Of a stretch of DNA of 64,000 nucleotides, positions 17,026-25,680 are shown one piece after another (the stretch's first letter is position 1; every line of letters begins with the position of its first letter). Origin of the DNA: Pseudomonadota bacterium. Lineage in GTDB: Bacteria; Desulfobacterota; Desulfobulbia; Desulfobulbales; Desulfocapsaceae. Both the position numbers and the translations under genes were made by a program. The stretch is taken from contig JAEYNP010000129.1 in assembly GCA_023412495.1 (NCBI GenBank), forward strand, positions 1-64,000, read 5' to 3'. The notes under the pieces are model-generated. The model ran no database searches. It was not told the origin of the DNA and was given only the letters and a program-made list of their open reading frames with translations.

Positions 17026-19041
17026 ATGCCGGTCCAAAGTCTCAAGACCCGCTTTTCCCTTTCGATTGCTGCGATATACGTCATCCTGGGAATGACGACG
17101 TTTGCCGCAATGCACATGGCCACGCAGAAGATCATAACTTCGCTCGGCACCCGATCCGCCACCAAACAGGCGCTTCTTGAGAAATCAAAGCTGATGTCGC
17201 AGGTTCAGCGCGACCTTTCCCTGTCGCTCCAGATGGCTAACTCCCCCCTCATCAGGACGTGGATAAAGAGTGAAGGGGACGAAGACCTGAGAAAAATCGC
17301 TGTGGAAGAGCTTGAGAGTTACCGCAACAGTTTCGAGAGCAAGAGTTTCTTCCTCGCCATCGATCGCTCGGGCAACTACTATTACAGCGACGGGGGCGCC
17401 GATCTCGCCAGGCCCCGCTATACCCTCTCCGCAGCGAATGAAAACGACGCCTGGTACTACCGGACGATGGCCGAGATCGACAACTTCGAACTGAACATCG
17501 ACTACGACAACCATCTCGACGTCAACAAGATCTGGTACAACGTGGTCATCCGGGACGACCGCGGACTGAAGATCGGCCTGGGCGGCACCGGCGTCGATAT
17601 CACAGGTTTCATCGACCAACTCGTCAACACCGGCGAGCCGGGAATCGAAACCGTCATGTTCTCGACCGGCGGCATCCTGGAAGGCCATAAGAACAAAGAC
17701 TATGTCATCCATAACAGCAAGGTCCGCGGCAATGGGCAAAAATACACAGTCTTCGACCTGATCGACAAGCCCGAGGAGCACCGGCTCGTGCACCGGGCCA
17801 TGGAGAAACTCGCCGCCGGGGGCTCGGAGGTGGAAAATTTCCCGCTTACCGTCCAGGGCCAGGCCTATCTGGCGGCGATTGCCTACATGGAAGATATCCG
17901 CTGGTACAACCTGGTGCTGGTCGATGCCGACAAGGTCATCGGTTCTCGCCACTTTCTGCCTATCCTGGCCACCTCCGTCACTGCGCTCCTGGTCATTGTC
18001 GTGATCATCGTCCTCCTGCTCAACAAGCTGGTGTTGACGCCGCTGGCTGAGCTCGCCGCCTCGTCCAAACGGATGGCCGAGGGGGATTTCGATATTACCG
18101 TCGCCGCCAGGGCCGACGACGAGATCGGCGAGCTTACGCGATCTTTCAACGAGATGGCCGCGATGGTCAAGGATCACAGCGACAACCTCGAACAGAAGGT
18201 GATGCAGCGAACCGAGGAGCTGCGACTGGCAAACGATCGGCTGGCGGAGTCCAACAGGCAGATCTTCGACAGCCTGTGCTACGCAAAGCTGATCCAGTCC
18301 TCGATCCTGCCGACGACCGAGAAGGTCAAGCCCCATCTCGACAAATTTTTCGCCCTCTATCTGCCGCGGGACATAGTTGGAGGCGATTTTTTCTTTTTCC
18401 GGCCCCTGGACGGGGGCGGCTGGCTGCTGGCGGTGATCGACTGCACCGGCCACGGCGTGCCTGGCGCCTTCATGACCATGACTGCCAACGCCATCCTGTC
18501 CCACATCATCGATTCCGACGGAATGGAGGATCCTGCGGCGATCCTCACCGTCCTCAACCAGCGCTTCCACGACGCCTTTCATCGCAACGCCGAAGGCAGG
18601 GACAGCCTCGATTACGGCCTCGACATCGGCCTGTGCCGCTTTCATCCGGCCAATGACAGCCTCGTTTTTTCGGGCGCCAGGATAGATCTGCATTATATTG
18701 CGGCCGGAGAAACTGTAACCGTCGGAGGCCAGCGCAAATCCATCGGCTATCGCCGTTCCGACCGGGCCGCACGCTTTGAAAACGAGACTGTGGCCGATGC
18801 CGGCCACAAATCTTTTTATCTCACGACCGACGGTTTGCTCGATCAGGCAGGCGGGCCGAAGGGGTGGGGATTCGGCCGCCGCAGGTTCGGCAGATTGATC
18901 GGATCCATCGCAGAACTCGGAGCAGCGGAACAGGAGGCGGCACTCCAGCAGGAACTGGCAAGGTATCAGGGTACTACCCCCCAGCGCGACGATATCACCG
19001 TCGTCGGATTCCGGGTGCGCCGGGATCCCGCAACATCATAG
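17026..19041 (+). CDS. siaA: SiaA-type sensor: Cache-HAMP-PP2C phosphatase
   Basis: Membrane phosphatase of the SiaABCD pathway. Two transmembrane helices (about 10-32 and 320-342) bracket a periplasmic Cache-type sensor. A HAMP domain (about 345-395), a coiled coil and a SpoIIE/PP2C phosphatase domain follow (about 440-665; metal-binding segments GGDFFFF, DCTGHGVPGA, TTDGLLDQ and QRDDITVV). In Pseudomonas aeruginosa SiaA dephosphorylates SiaC to switch on diguanylate cyclase SiaD. The ATG at 17026 is preferred to a TTG at 17017; neither has a strong ribosome site. The gene heads a four-gene operon in the known siaABCD order. Confidence 0.88.
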   Translation: MPVQSLKTRFSLSIAAIYVILGMTTFAAMHMATQKIITSLGTRSATKQALLEKSKLMSQVQRDLSLSLQMANSPLIRTWIKSEGDEDLRKIAVEELESYRNSFESKSFFLAIDRSGNYYYSDGGADLARPRYTLSAANENDAWYYRTMAEIDNFELNIDYDNHLDVNKIWYNVVIRDDRGLKIGLGGTGVDITGFIDQLVNTGEPGIETVMFSTGGILEGHKNKDYVIHNSKVRGNGQKYTVFDLIDKPEEHRLVHRAMEKLAAGGSEVENFPLTVQGQAYLAAIAYMEDIRWYNLVLVDADKVIGSRHFLPILATSVTALLVIVVIIVLLLNKLVLTPLAELAASSKRMAEGDFDITVAARADDEIGELTRSFNEMAAMVKDHSDNLEQKVMQRTEELRLANDRLAESNRQIFDSLCYAKLIQSSILPTTEKVKPHLDKFFALYLPRDIVGGDFFFFRPLDGGGWLLAVIDCTGHGVPGAFMTMTANAILSHIIDSDGMEDPAAILTVLNQRFHDAFHRNAEGRDSLDYGLDIGLCRFHPANDSLVFSGARIDLHYIAAGETVTVGGQRKSIGYRRSDRAARFENETVADAGHKSFYLTTDGLLDQAGGPKGWGFGRRRFGRLIGSIAELGAAEQEAALQQELARYQGTTPQRDDITVVGFRVRRDPATS

Positions 19042-19052
19042 AGGCAACTTAT

Positions 19053-19598
19053 ATGAAAAAATTCGACCTGTACAATCTCAAGCAGACAGTCAATCGGCAC
19101 GGGGTGCTGATCAGTTTCGCCGGGCCGTTCTCCCACGGAATTATTGAGGAACTTGGACAGGCGGTGACCAGGTACCTGGAGGCGGAGGCGGTTACCAAGG
19201 CCTCGCTGACCGATGTTTTCTCCGTCTTCATCGAGCAGACGCAGAACGTTCGCAATTATGCCAAAAGGATGGAGGCCGAGGGCAATAGCGACCACGACTT
19301 CAACAGCGGTATCGTGACCATCGGTCGCAACGAACAGCATCACGTGGTATGTTCCGGGAATTTCCTCAGGAGATCTGATGTCTCGGCCCTGACAGCCCGG
19401 CTCGACCAGCTGCACGACCTCGACAAGAAAGAGCTGAAAGCCCTGTACAAGCAGCAGCTGCGCAGCGAGCGATGCCCCGGGGAAGGCGGCGGCCTGGGTT
19501 TGATCGATATGGCGAGGAAGGCCTCGCAGCCGCTGGAATACGAAATTTACGAACTCGATGCAGACTACTGTTTTTTCAGCCTCTGCGTGACGGTGTAG
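19053..19598 (+). CDS. siaB: SiaB-type protein kinase
   Basis: A 181-residue SiaB-family (DUF6272) protein, the kinase that phosphorylates SiaC and opposes SiaA. It starts 11 bp after siaA and ends 8 bp before siaC. The GEGGGLGLIDMARKA segment near the C-terminus resembles the glycine-rich ATP-lid of GHKL kinases. Assignment rests on this motif, length and conserved order. A short N-terminus starting MKKFDLYNLKQ fits the family. Confidence 0.85.
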   Translation: MKKFDLYNLKQTVNRHGVLISFAGPFSHGIIEELGQAVTRYLEAEAVTKASLTDVFSVFIEQTQNVRNYAKRMEAEGNSDHDFNSGIVTIGRNEQHHVVCSGNFLRRSDVSALTARLDQLHDLDKKELKALYKQQLRSERCPGEGGGLGLIDMARKASQPLEYEIYELDADYCFFSLCVTV

Positions 19599-19606
19599 GA
19601 AGAGCC

Positions 19607-19987
19607 ATGGATAATCTCGTTATTGCACCAACCAAATCCTCTCCAGCAATCCTCTTCGACAGCACCACCGGAGTCCTCGACATCTCTGGAGAGTCGTATC
19701 CGGAAAACTCCTATGAATTCTATAAGCCGGTCCTGCAGTGGCTGTCACGGTTCTGTAACTCCTTTGCCGGCGAGATCGTCTGCAATTGCCGGATGAGCTA
19801 CCTCAATACCGGCAGCACCAAGAGCATGATGGACATCCTCGACTTTTTCGAGGAACGGCACGGCAAGGGTCTGAAGGTGTCCGTGTTCTGGTTTTGCGAC
19901 AGCGACAACGACCGGGCCATCGAAACAGCGGAAGAATTCAAGGAAGACGTAACTTTTCCATTTGAAATCAAGCCTATCGATGAATAA
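19607..19987 (+). CDS. siaC: SiaC-type phospho-switch protein
   Basis: A 126-residue SiaC-family (DUF1987) protein. In P. aeruginosa, unphosphorylated SiaC binds and activates the diguanylate cyclase SiaD, and phosphorylation at Thr68 releases it. Here Thr68 is present at the same position in SYLNTGSTKS. Length and the EFYKPVLQWL helix match the family. The ATG follows AGGAAGAG, and the stop overlaps the start of siaD by 8 bp, suggesting translational coupling with its client. Confidence 0.9.
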   Translation: MDNLVIAPTKSSPAILFDSTTGVLDISGESYPENSYEFYKPVLQWLSRFCNSFAGEIVCNCRMSYLNTGSTKSMMDILDFFEERHGKGLKVSVFWFCDSDNDRAIETAEEFKEDVTFPFEIKPIDE

Positions 19988-21146
19988 CAGGATACAGGGT
20001 CCAAACGACAGCAGCCGCTTGCTTTCCGCGGTCCGGGCGCAGCTGGCGGATCGGGACGACACCCGCTCATTCAGCCGGAAGGATGTCGCGGATCTGGTCG
20101 CCATCCTGGACAACCTGCAGCATCGGTTCGACCGGGTGGTGAAGATTAGCGACGGCTATCAGTACGAGCTGAAAAACCTCGCCGGCGAACTGCAGGACGC
20201 GCTCGCCAATGTCAAGACGCTCAAAGGGTTCATTCCCATCTGCGCCTCGTGCAAGAAGGTGCGGGCCGATGACGGATACTGGCGGCAAATCGAGCAATAC
20301 ATCAACGAAAACTCCGACGCATCCCTGTCCCACGGTCTCTGCCCCGACTGCGCCGCCAACTACTATAAACTGTCGAACCTGCCCGCCGAGCCCGGAACCC
20401 CGGCAGCCCGCTTTTCCCTGGAATTTTCGCCGGAAGAGCTGGAAAACCCGACAGTCTCCAAATATATCGGGATTCTCGGCAACGAGCATTTCGCGAAGAC
20501 CCCGCTGCGCGACGAGTTGGTCCGGCTGCTGGAAAGATATGTCCTGCTGGAAAGGCGGATGAAGCACATCACCCGGATCAGCGACAAATATCAGGCGGAG
20601 TCCCTGGAGATCAGGCAGCAGCTCGAGAGGGAGGCGAGGGTCGACTACCTGACCGGACTCGCCAACCGGCGGGAGATGTATCGAGTCCTGCAGGCGGAAA
20701 TCGCCAGGATCTCACGCCATGGCGGTGCACTGGCCCTTATCATCTTCGATTTCGACAATTTCAAGAAAATCAACGACACCTACGGACACGAGGCGGGTGA
20801 CCTGACTTTGCAGCATGGCGCCCGACTGGTCCGGGACGTGCTCCGCCAGGAAGACAACTGCGCCCGCTGGGGCGGCGAGGAATTCCTGATCGCGCAGCCG
20901 GGCAATCACCGGGAAGGCGTGCTGCTTTCAGCCGAACGGTTGCGCCGTGCTCTCGAAGCAAACCCCGTTCTGCATGGCAACCTGAAGATACACGTGACAG
21001 TGAGCCTCGGTGTCGCCCTCTACCGGCCGGGGGATACGCTGGCCGAGTGCATCGCCCGGGCCGATGCCAGCCTCTATCAGGCGAAAGAGAGCGGCAGAAA
21101 CTCGATCGGCCCGCTCGACGACGAGCTTCTCGGCACGCACGGTTGA
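19980..21146 (+). CDS. siaD: SiaD-type diguanylate cyclase with Cys4 domain insert
   Basis: Makes c-di-GMP. The C-terminal GGDEF domain (about 220-380) has an active-site GGEEF near 298 and an inhibitory I-site RQED five residues before it. The N-terminus has a coiled-coil segment, then a zinc-ribbon-like module with Cys88-x2-Cys91 and Cys121-x2-Cys124 (CASCKK and CPDC). Similar modules occur in signalling proteins of this phylum, but the shorter Pseudomonas SiaD lacks one. A second helical stretch (about 185-225) precedes GGDEF and could bind SiaC. The start at 19980 overlaps siaC; 19962 is possible. Confidence 0.88.
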   Translation: MNNRIQGPNDSSRLLSAVRAQLADRDDTRSFSRKDVADLVAILDNLQHRFDRVVKISDGYQYELKNLAGELQDALANVKTLKGFIPICASCKKVRADDGYWRQIEQYINENSDASLSHGLCPDCAANYYKLSNLPAEPGTPAARFSLEFSPEELENPTVSKYIGILGNEHFAKTPLRDELVRLLERYVLLERRMKHITRISDKYQAESLEIRQQLEREARVDYLTGLANRREMYRVLQAEIARISRHGGALALIIFDFDNFKKINDTYGHEAGDLTLQHGARLVRDVLRQEDNCARWGGEEFLIAQPGNHREGVLLSAERLRRALEANPVLHGNLKIHVTVSLGVALYRPGDTLAECIARADASLYQAKESGRNSIGPLDDELLGTHG

Positions 21147-21456
21147 GAGCATCCCTGTCCAGATCAGGCTTCGCACACCTCACAACCGGCTTCTCTGCTA
21201 TTTTCCGACACCATTTGCCTACACGGTCGTAAATCCGCCGAACCGCAGTTTGGCGTGGCCGAATCTCTGTATTCGCCCGGGTGACCCGGAAAACCAGGCG
21301 GACAATCACCAGGATCGCACCCACTACGCCCCTCCTCCGCACTTCGAGGTTTGTATACACCGGTCGGTTTTTCCGCCTGCCGCCCTTTTCGCCGTCGGCT
21401 TCTCAACGTCTCTACAACTCGATGGAAGCTCCTTGGCGTAATCTCCTTGACATTTT

Positions 21457-21494
21457 GGTTCTATTATAGAAACATTCATTTCTATAATAGAACC
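21457..21494. promoter_or_regulatory. Perfect double-palindrome operator upstream of asparaginase
   Basis: A perfect 16-bp inverted repeat (GGTTCTATTATAGAAA at 21457-21472 and its complement at 21479-21494) with a 6-nt spacer. Each arm contains its own 13-bp palindrome, TTCTAT-T-ATAGAA at 21459-21471 and the mirror at 21480-21492, with centres 21 bp apart, i.e. two helical turns. This looks like two dimer sites of a repressor. It is about 60 bp upstream of the asparaginase GTG. The IclR regulator at 24870-25643 is the nearest candidate. The rest of the gap from 21147 shows nothing. Confidence 0.7.
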
Positions 21495-21553
21495 ATATTT
21501 GCATTTCGCCTTTTTCAGCAGATGAAGATAATTCGACTCATCGAGGTGCAACC

Positions 21554-22576
21554 GTGAAAAACATTCTCATCCTCGCCACCGGCGGGACGATCGTCTGTTC
21601 CGATCGGGGCCAGGGTCTCTGTCCCCACTACACGGTGGAAGACCTGCTCAGGTGCGTCAGTCCCGCCCTTGCCGACTGCAAGGTCGACGGCAGGACCGTC
21701 ATGAATATCGATAGCTCCAACATGACCCCCGGCCGTTGGCTGGCCATCGCCGGGGCCATTGTCGAAGCTTATCCCGACTACGACGGCTTCGTGGTCACCC
21801 ACGGCACCGACACCATGGCCTATACCGGCGCGGCCCTCACCTATCTCCTGCAGGACTTGAACAAACCGGTCATCCTGACGGGCTCCCAATTTTCCATGGC
21901 CGACCGCCGCACGGACGCCCTCCAGAATCTCAACGATTCCCTGCTGCTAGCCTGCGAGGATCTCGCCGGAGTCTACATCGTCTTCGACGGCAAGGTCATC
22001 AACGGCAGCCGGGCAGTCAAGATCAAGACCCGCAGCTATGATGCCTTCGACAGCGTCAATTTTCCCCTGGTGGCGGAGATAAAGCATAACCGGATCGAGT
22101 ACAACCACTCGCTCGAACCGTTCTTTACCAGAAACCCGGCAGCCCCGAATCGCCTGCCACCCTGCGTGCCGGCCCTCGAGGAGCGGCTGCTGGTGATAAA
22201 ACTCTTTCCCGGCCTGCGCCCCGAGATCTTCGACTATGTCCGGGAAAATCTCAGAGGGGTCATCATCGAAAGCTACGGCACCGGCGGGATTGCTACGGAG
22301 GTCATGGATCTTGCAGCAAAAGTCGGGGAGCTGGCCGAGGCGGGCATCGTCGTGGCCGTCACCACCCAATGCCTCAAGGAAGGGGTGGACCTGCAGGTCT
22401 ACGAGGTGGGCCGCAGACTCCCCCTCGAGAAGATCATCTATGCCGGGGACATGAACACCGAGGCCCTGGTGCCGAAGCTGATGTGGGCCATGGCTAGATC
22501 GAACGATTTCGCCGAGATCAAGCGGCTGGTGGAGACACCCGTCCGTGGCGACCTGCCGGCGATTGTTCGGCGCTGA
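21554..22576 (+). CDS. ansA: Type I (cytosolic) L-asparaginase
   Basis: Hydrolyses asparagine to aspartate and ammonia. A 340-residue protein without signal peptide, with both catalytic Thr motifs: ATGGTI at the N-terminus and VTHGTDTMAYT near 80-95. The GTG start at 21554 follows GAGGTG. It is probably paired functionally with the aspartase downstream (aspartate to fumarate), giving a route from asparagine to fumarate and two ammonia. A double-palindrome operator lies upstream. Confidence 0.92.
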   Translation: MKNILILATGGTIVCSDRGQGLCPHYTVEDLLRCVSPALADCKVDGRTVMNIDSSNMTPGRWLAIAGAIVEAYPDYDGFVVTHGTDTMAYTGAALTYLLQDLNKPVILTGSQFSMADRRTDALQNLNDSLLLACEDLAGVYIVFDGKVINGSRAVKIKTRSYDAFDSVNFPLVAEIKHNRIEYNHSLEPFFTRNPAAPNRLPPCVPALEERLLVIKLFPGLRPEIFDYVRENLRGVIIESYGTGGIATEVMDLAAKVGELAEAGIVVAVTTQCLKEGVDLQVYEVGRRLPLEKIIYAGDMNTEALVPKLMWAMARSNDFAEIKRLVETPVRGDLPAIVRR

Positions 22577-22663
22577 GTACTGGCAGCTTTTCGGTTAAGA
22601 TCGTGAGTATGGTGTCCCATGGATTCTCCCCCGCGACCACTTGGGTTTGATGCATTTTTAAAA

Positions 22664-22733
22664 GGGCGAACACAAGGTTCGCCCCTACATCGGCGACCGT
22701 AGGCATTCGTAGGGGCGAACCTTGTGTTCGCCC
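22664..22733. repeat. Large inverted repeat of the GGGCGAAC-GTTCGCCC type
   Basis: Two perfect 25-bp arms (22664-22688 and 22709-22733) in inverted orientation with a 20-bp spacer. Each arm contains its own small hairpin, GGGCGAA-N7-TTCGCCC, followed by CTAC. A single diverged arm recurs at 49466-49490. It follows the asparaginase gene and could form a very stable stem in RNA, acting as a terminator. Confidence 0.75.
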
Positions 22734-22815
22734 GAAGTACGTTCGGCACTCAAGAAAAGGTAATGGTGCACCGAGTGCACCTTTTTTGTCATTAACTTTG
22801 GGGGAGCTATTGCCC

Positions 22816-22892
22816 GGTATCGATATCGCTATCGGTATCGAAATAGAACTTCAGAGCGTAGTATTCGATACCGATACCGATAGCGATACCGA
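22816..22892. repeat. GATATCGCTATCGG-type inverted repeat
   Basis: Hexamer-like GATACC/GGTATC runs form an inverted repeat, 22816-22842 against 22864-22892, with a stem of about 20 bp. It lies 60-130 bp upstream of the aspartase fusion gene. It could be an operator array or a degenerate simple repeat. Confidence 0.55.
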
Positions 22893-22948
22893 TTTAGAGG
22901 AAAAGCTTAAGGTAATGACATTTGGAGTGACACACTACCAAAAGGAAC

Positions 22949-24844
22949 ATGTCCATGATCATCGAACAGAGCATCATCAGGCAGGCCGCCATGGTATCCG
23001 GCCTCAGCGAGAACGATCTGACGGTCTTCTTCGGGAAGGGAAGGCCTCACAGCTACCGGCCGGGCGAGTGGCTCTTCCAGGAAGCGACCCCCCGGCGCTG
23101 GGCGGGCATCGTCCTCGAAGGCGAGATCGAACTGGTACGCGGCCTGCACGGCACCTCCCACCATATCGCCACCATGATCGCCGGCGCCTTGATCAGCGAG
23201 GGCGCCTTCCTCGAGGACGATTCCCACAGCAACGGCGCATACACCCCCAGCGGAGCGACCGTCTGGCAGATTTCCCGGGAAGAGATCGAGGCCCTGCGGC
23301 GCGAATGCCCGGATCTTTTCTACCGCGCCGTCTCCCGGGTCGCGGTCGGCGTGAATCGGCGACTGCGTATGCTCTCGAAGAAGCTCTGCGGCAACAGGCC
23401 CGAAGCCGTGGTGATGAGCGGCTTTCGGCTGGAGCAGGATTCGCTGGGCCTGCGCGAGCTCTCCGATGACGTCTATTACGGAGTTCAGACCCAGCGGGCC
23501 ATGGAGAATTTTGCCATCTCGGGCGTCACCGTCGGCAACTTCGCCCATCTGGTTGAAGGACTCGCCATGGTGAAAAAGGCGGCGGCCCTGGCCAACCACG
23601 AACTCGGGGTACTTGACACCGAGCGTACATCCTCGATTCTCAAGGCATGCGACGAGATCCTCGCCGGCCGGCTGCACGACCAGTTCACCGTCGATATGTT
23701 CCAGGGCGGGGCCGGCACCTCGACCAACATGAACGCCAACGAGGTCATCGCCAATCGCGCCCTCGAGCTGATGGGGCATGCCAAGGGTGAATACCGCCGG
23801 CTCCATCCCAACGACCATGTCAACTGTTCGCAGTCGACCAACGACGCCTACCCCACGGCCATCAAGCTGGCCGTTCTCCTCGCCACGCGGGGCCTGACCA
23901 GGGCCATGACCGAACTGCGAACAGCCCTTGAAGAGAAAGCCGTCGAGTTCGGCGACGTCCTCAAGATGGGCCGTACCGAGAACCAGGATGCGGTGCCCAT
24001 GACGCTCGGCCAGGAATTCAGCGCCTACGCGGTGATGATCGACAGCGCCGTCGGGGCCCTCACCCGCGCCGCCGACGAATTCCTGGACATCAACATGGGG
24101 GCCACCGCCATCGGCACCGGCATCAACAGCCCGCCTGGATATGCCCGGCTCGTCACCGAAAAGCTCGCGGAAGTCAGTGGTTTTCCTCTGCGCAAGGCCC
24201 GCAACCTGGTGGAGGCGACCCAGAACGCCGGGACCTTCGTGCAGATGTCCGCAACGCTGAAGAGGGCCGCGGTGCAGATCTCCAAAATCTGCAACGACCT
24301 GCGCTGGATGTCTTCCGGCCCCCGTTGCGGCTTAAACGAGATCAACCTGCCGCCGATGCAGCCGGGTTCCTCGATCATGCCCGGCAAGGTCAACCCGGTC
24401 ATCCCCGAGCTGATCAACCAGATCTGCTACCAGGTGATAGGCTACGATGCGGTGGTTTCCATGGCCGCCGAGGCCAGCGAACTGGAGCTGTGCATGGCCG
24501 AGCCGATCATCGCCTACGACCTCCTGCACGGCATGATGATCCTGAAGAACGGCTGCGTGACGCTTGCCGCCCGCTGCGTGAGCGGCATTACCGCCAACCG
24601 GGAGATCTGCCGCGGCTATGTTGAGAGAAGCATCGGCCTTGTCACCGCCCTGGTGCCGGTTATCGGCTATGAGCAGTCGGCTGCGATCGCCAAGGAGGCC
24701 CTGCAGGGTGGCGGCTCGGTCTACGAGTTGGTGCTGGAGAAAGGGATGCTCTCACGGGAACGGCTGGACGAGATGCTTCGGCCGGAAAATATGACCGACC
24801 CCAGGGAGATCCCGAGAAACGGGGGAAAAGCGGTGGCGGCTTAA
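22949..24844 (+). CDS. aspA: Aspartate ammonia-lyase fused to N-terminal cyclic-nucleotide-binding domain
   Basis: A 631-residue fusion. Residues about 1-150 form a CRP-like cyclic-nucleotide-binding domain (YRPGEWLFQEATPRRWAGIV, then GALISEGAFLEDD), without the CRP DNA-binding helix-turn-helix. From about 160 on it is a complete class II aspartase/fumarase-type lyase with TENQDAVPMTLGQEF and the signature loop GSSIMPGKVNP near 471. AspA (aspartate to fumarate and ammonia) is favoured over fumarase because of overall similarity and the asparaginase next door. An ATG at 22955 has better spacing to AAAAGGA and may be the true start. Confidence 0.88.
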   Translation: MSMIIEQSIIRQAAMVSGLSENDLTVFFGKGRPHSYRPGEWLFQEATPRRWAGIVLEGEIELVRGLHGTSHHIATMIAGALISEGAFLEDDSHSNGAYTPSGATVWQISREEIEALRRECPDLFYRAVSRVAVGVNRRLRMLSKKLCGNRPEAVVMSGFRLEQDSLGLRELSDDVYYGVQTQRAMENFAISGVTVGNFAHLVEGLAMVKKAAALANHELGVLDTERTSSILKACDEILAGRLHDQFTVDMFQGGAGTSTNMNANEVIANRALELMGHAKGEYRRLHPNDHVNCSQSTNDAYPTAIKLAVLLATRGLTRAMTELRTALEEKAVEFGDVLKMGRTENQDAVPMTLGQEFSAYAVMIDSAVGALTRAADEFLDINMGATAIGTGINSPPGYARLVTEKLAEVSGFPLRKARNLVEATQNAGTFVQMSATLKRAAVQISKICNDLRWMSSGPRCGLNEINLPPMQPGSSIMPGKVNPVIPELINQICYQVIGYDAVVSMAAEASELELCMAEPIIAYDLLHGMMILKNGCVTLAARCVSGITANREICRGYVERSIGLVTALVPVIGYEQSAAIAKEALQGGGSVYELVLEKGMLSRERLDEMLRPENMTDPREIPRNGGKAVAA

Positions 24845-24869
24845 GCTGCGCCTTTCCCAGGATATTTTG

Positions 24870-25643
24870 TCAGACGGATATCGCCGCGGAAATCTGCTTG
24901 GCCAGCTCGATGAGGAGAGTGGCGTACCGCTCTTCGAAGGCCTCCATGGTAAAGCGGGCGGTGGAGGAATCAAAGCTCACCCCGCCGACCACCCTGCCGC
25001 TGTGGCGGTTGAAGATCGGCGCGCCGATGGAGATCAGTCCGGGCAGGAAGACCTCCTTGTTGAGGGAATACCCCCTCTCCCTGATCGCCCGCAACTCCCC
25101 GAGCAGGATCTGCCGGTCAAGACCGGTCCGCACCGCCTGCCGCTCCTGATCCGCACGCTCCAGGAAACCGGCCAACTGATCGTCATCCATATAGGCCATG
25201 GCCGCCTTGCCGGTAGCCAGATTGTAGAGGTCCCCCGCCGCGGTAAAATGGAGAAAGGCGAGCGTATCCTTGGACTCCCGCCGGTAAACCAGATAGATGT
25301 TGTTGCCCTGGATCAGTCCCACGTCGACGTGCAGGTCGTGCAGTTTGTGGATCTCATCCACATAGGGTTTGATGATTCGAACGATCTCCGCCTTCTGCAG
25401 GAAGGAATGGGCCAGGGGAATGGTCCGGATGCCGAGGGTGTAGGCCCGCCCCTGCGCCTCCTTCTGCAGATAGCCGTGCTCGCAGAGGGTATTGACGAAG
25501 CGGAAGACCGAGGTCTTGTTGATCCCCAGGATCTTCGAGATCTCCCCCAGGCTGTAGCTCGATTTCTCCCCGCAGTAGAGGCCCAGGATCTTCAGTCCCT
25601 TGTCGAGTGTTTCCGAGATGTTCCCTGCATTTTTCTTGATCAT
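24870..25643 (-). CDS. IclR-family transcriptional regulator
   Basis: A 257-residue regulator: N-terminal winged helix (about 8-70; SLGEISKILGINKTSVFRFVNTL) and a C-terminal GAF-like IclR effector domain (about 85-250; GLISIGAPIFNRHSGRVVGGVS). It converges on the aspartase gene with a 25-bp gap. The double 13-bp palindrome upstream of the asparaginase has a symmetry suited to a dimer-of-dimers regulator, so control of asparagine catabolism is a reasonable inference. The effector is unknown. Confidence 0.9.
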   Translation of the reverse strand: MIKKNAGNISETLDKGLKILGLYCGEKSSYSLGEISKILGINKTSVFRFVNTLCEHGYLQKEAQGRAYTLGIRTIPLAHSFLQKAEIVRIIKPYVDEIHKLHDLHVDVGLIQGNNIYLVYRRESKDTLAFLHFTAAGDLYNLATGKAAMAYMDDDQLAGFLERADQERQAVRTGLDRQILLGELRAIRERGYSLNKEVFLPGLISIGAPIFNRHSGRVVGGVSFDSSTARFTMEAFEERYATLLIELAKQISAAISV

Positions 25644-25680
25644 GCGGCTGGCTGTCTGCTGATTGTGGACGGGGCGGGAG

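Noticed and set aside
17185..18807. A 540-codon minus-strand frame opposite siaA
   Set aside because: Shadow of the Cache-HAMP-PP2C gene; no ribosome site or domain.
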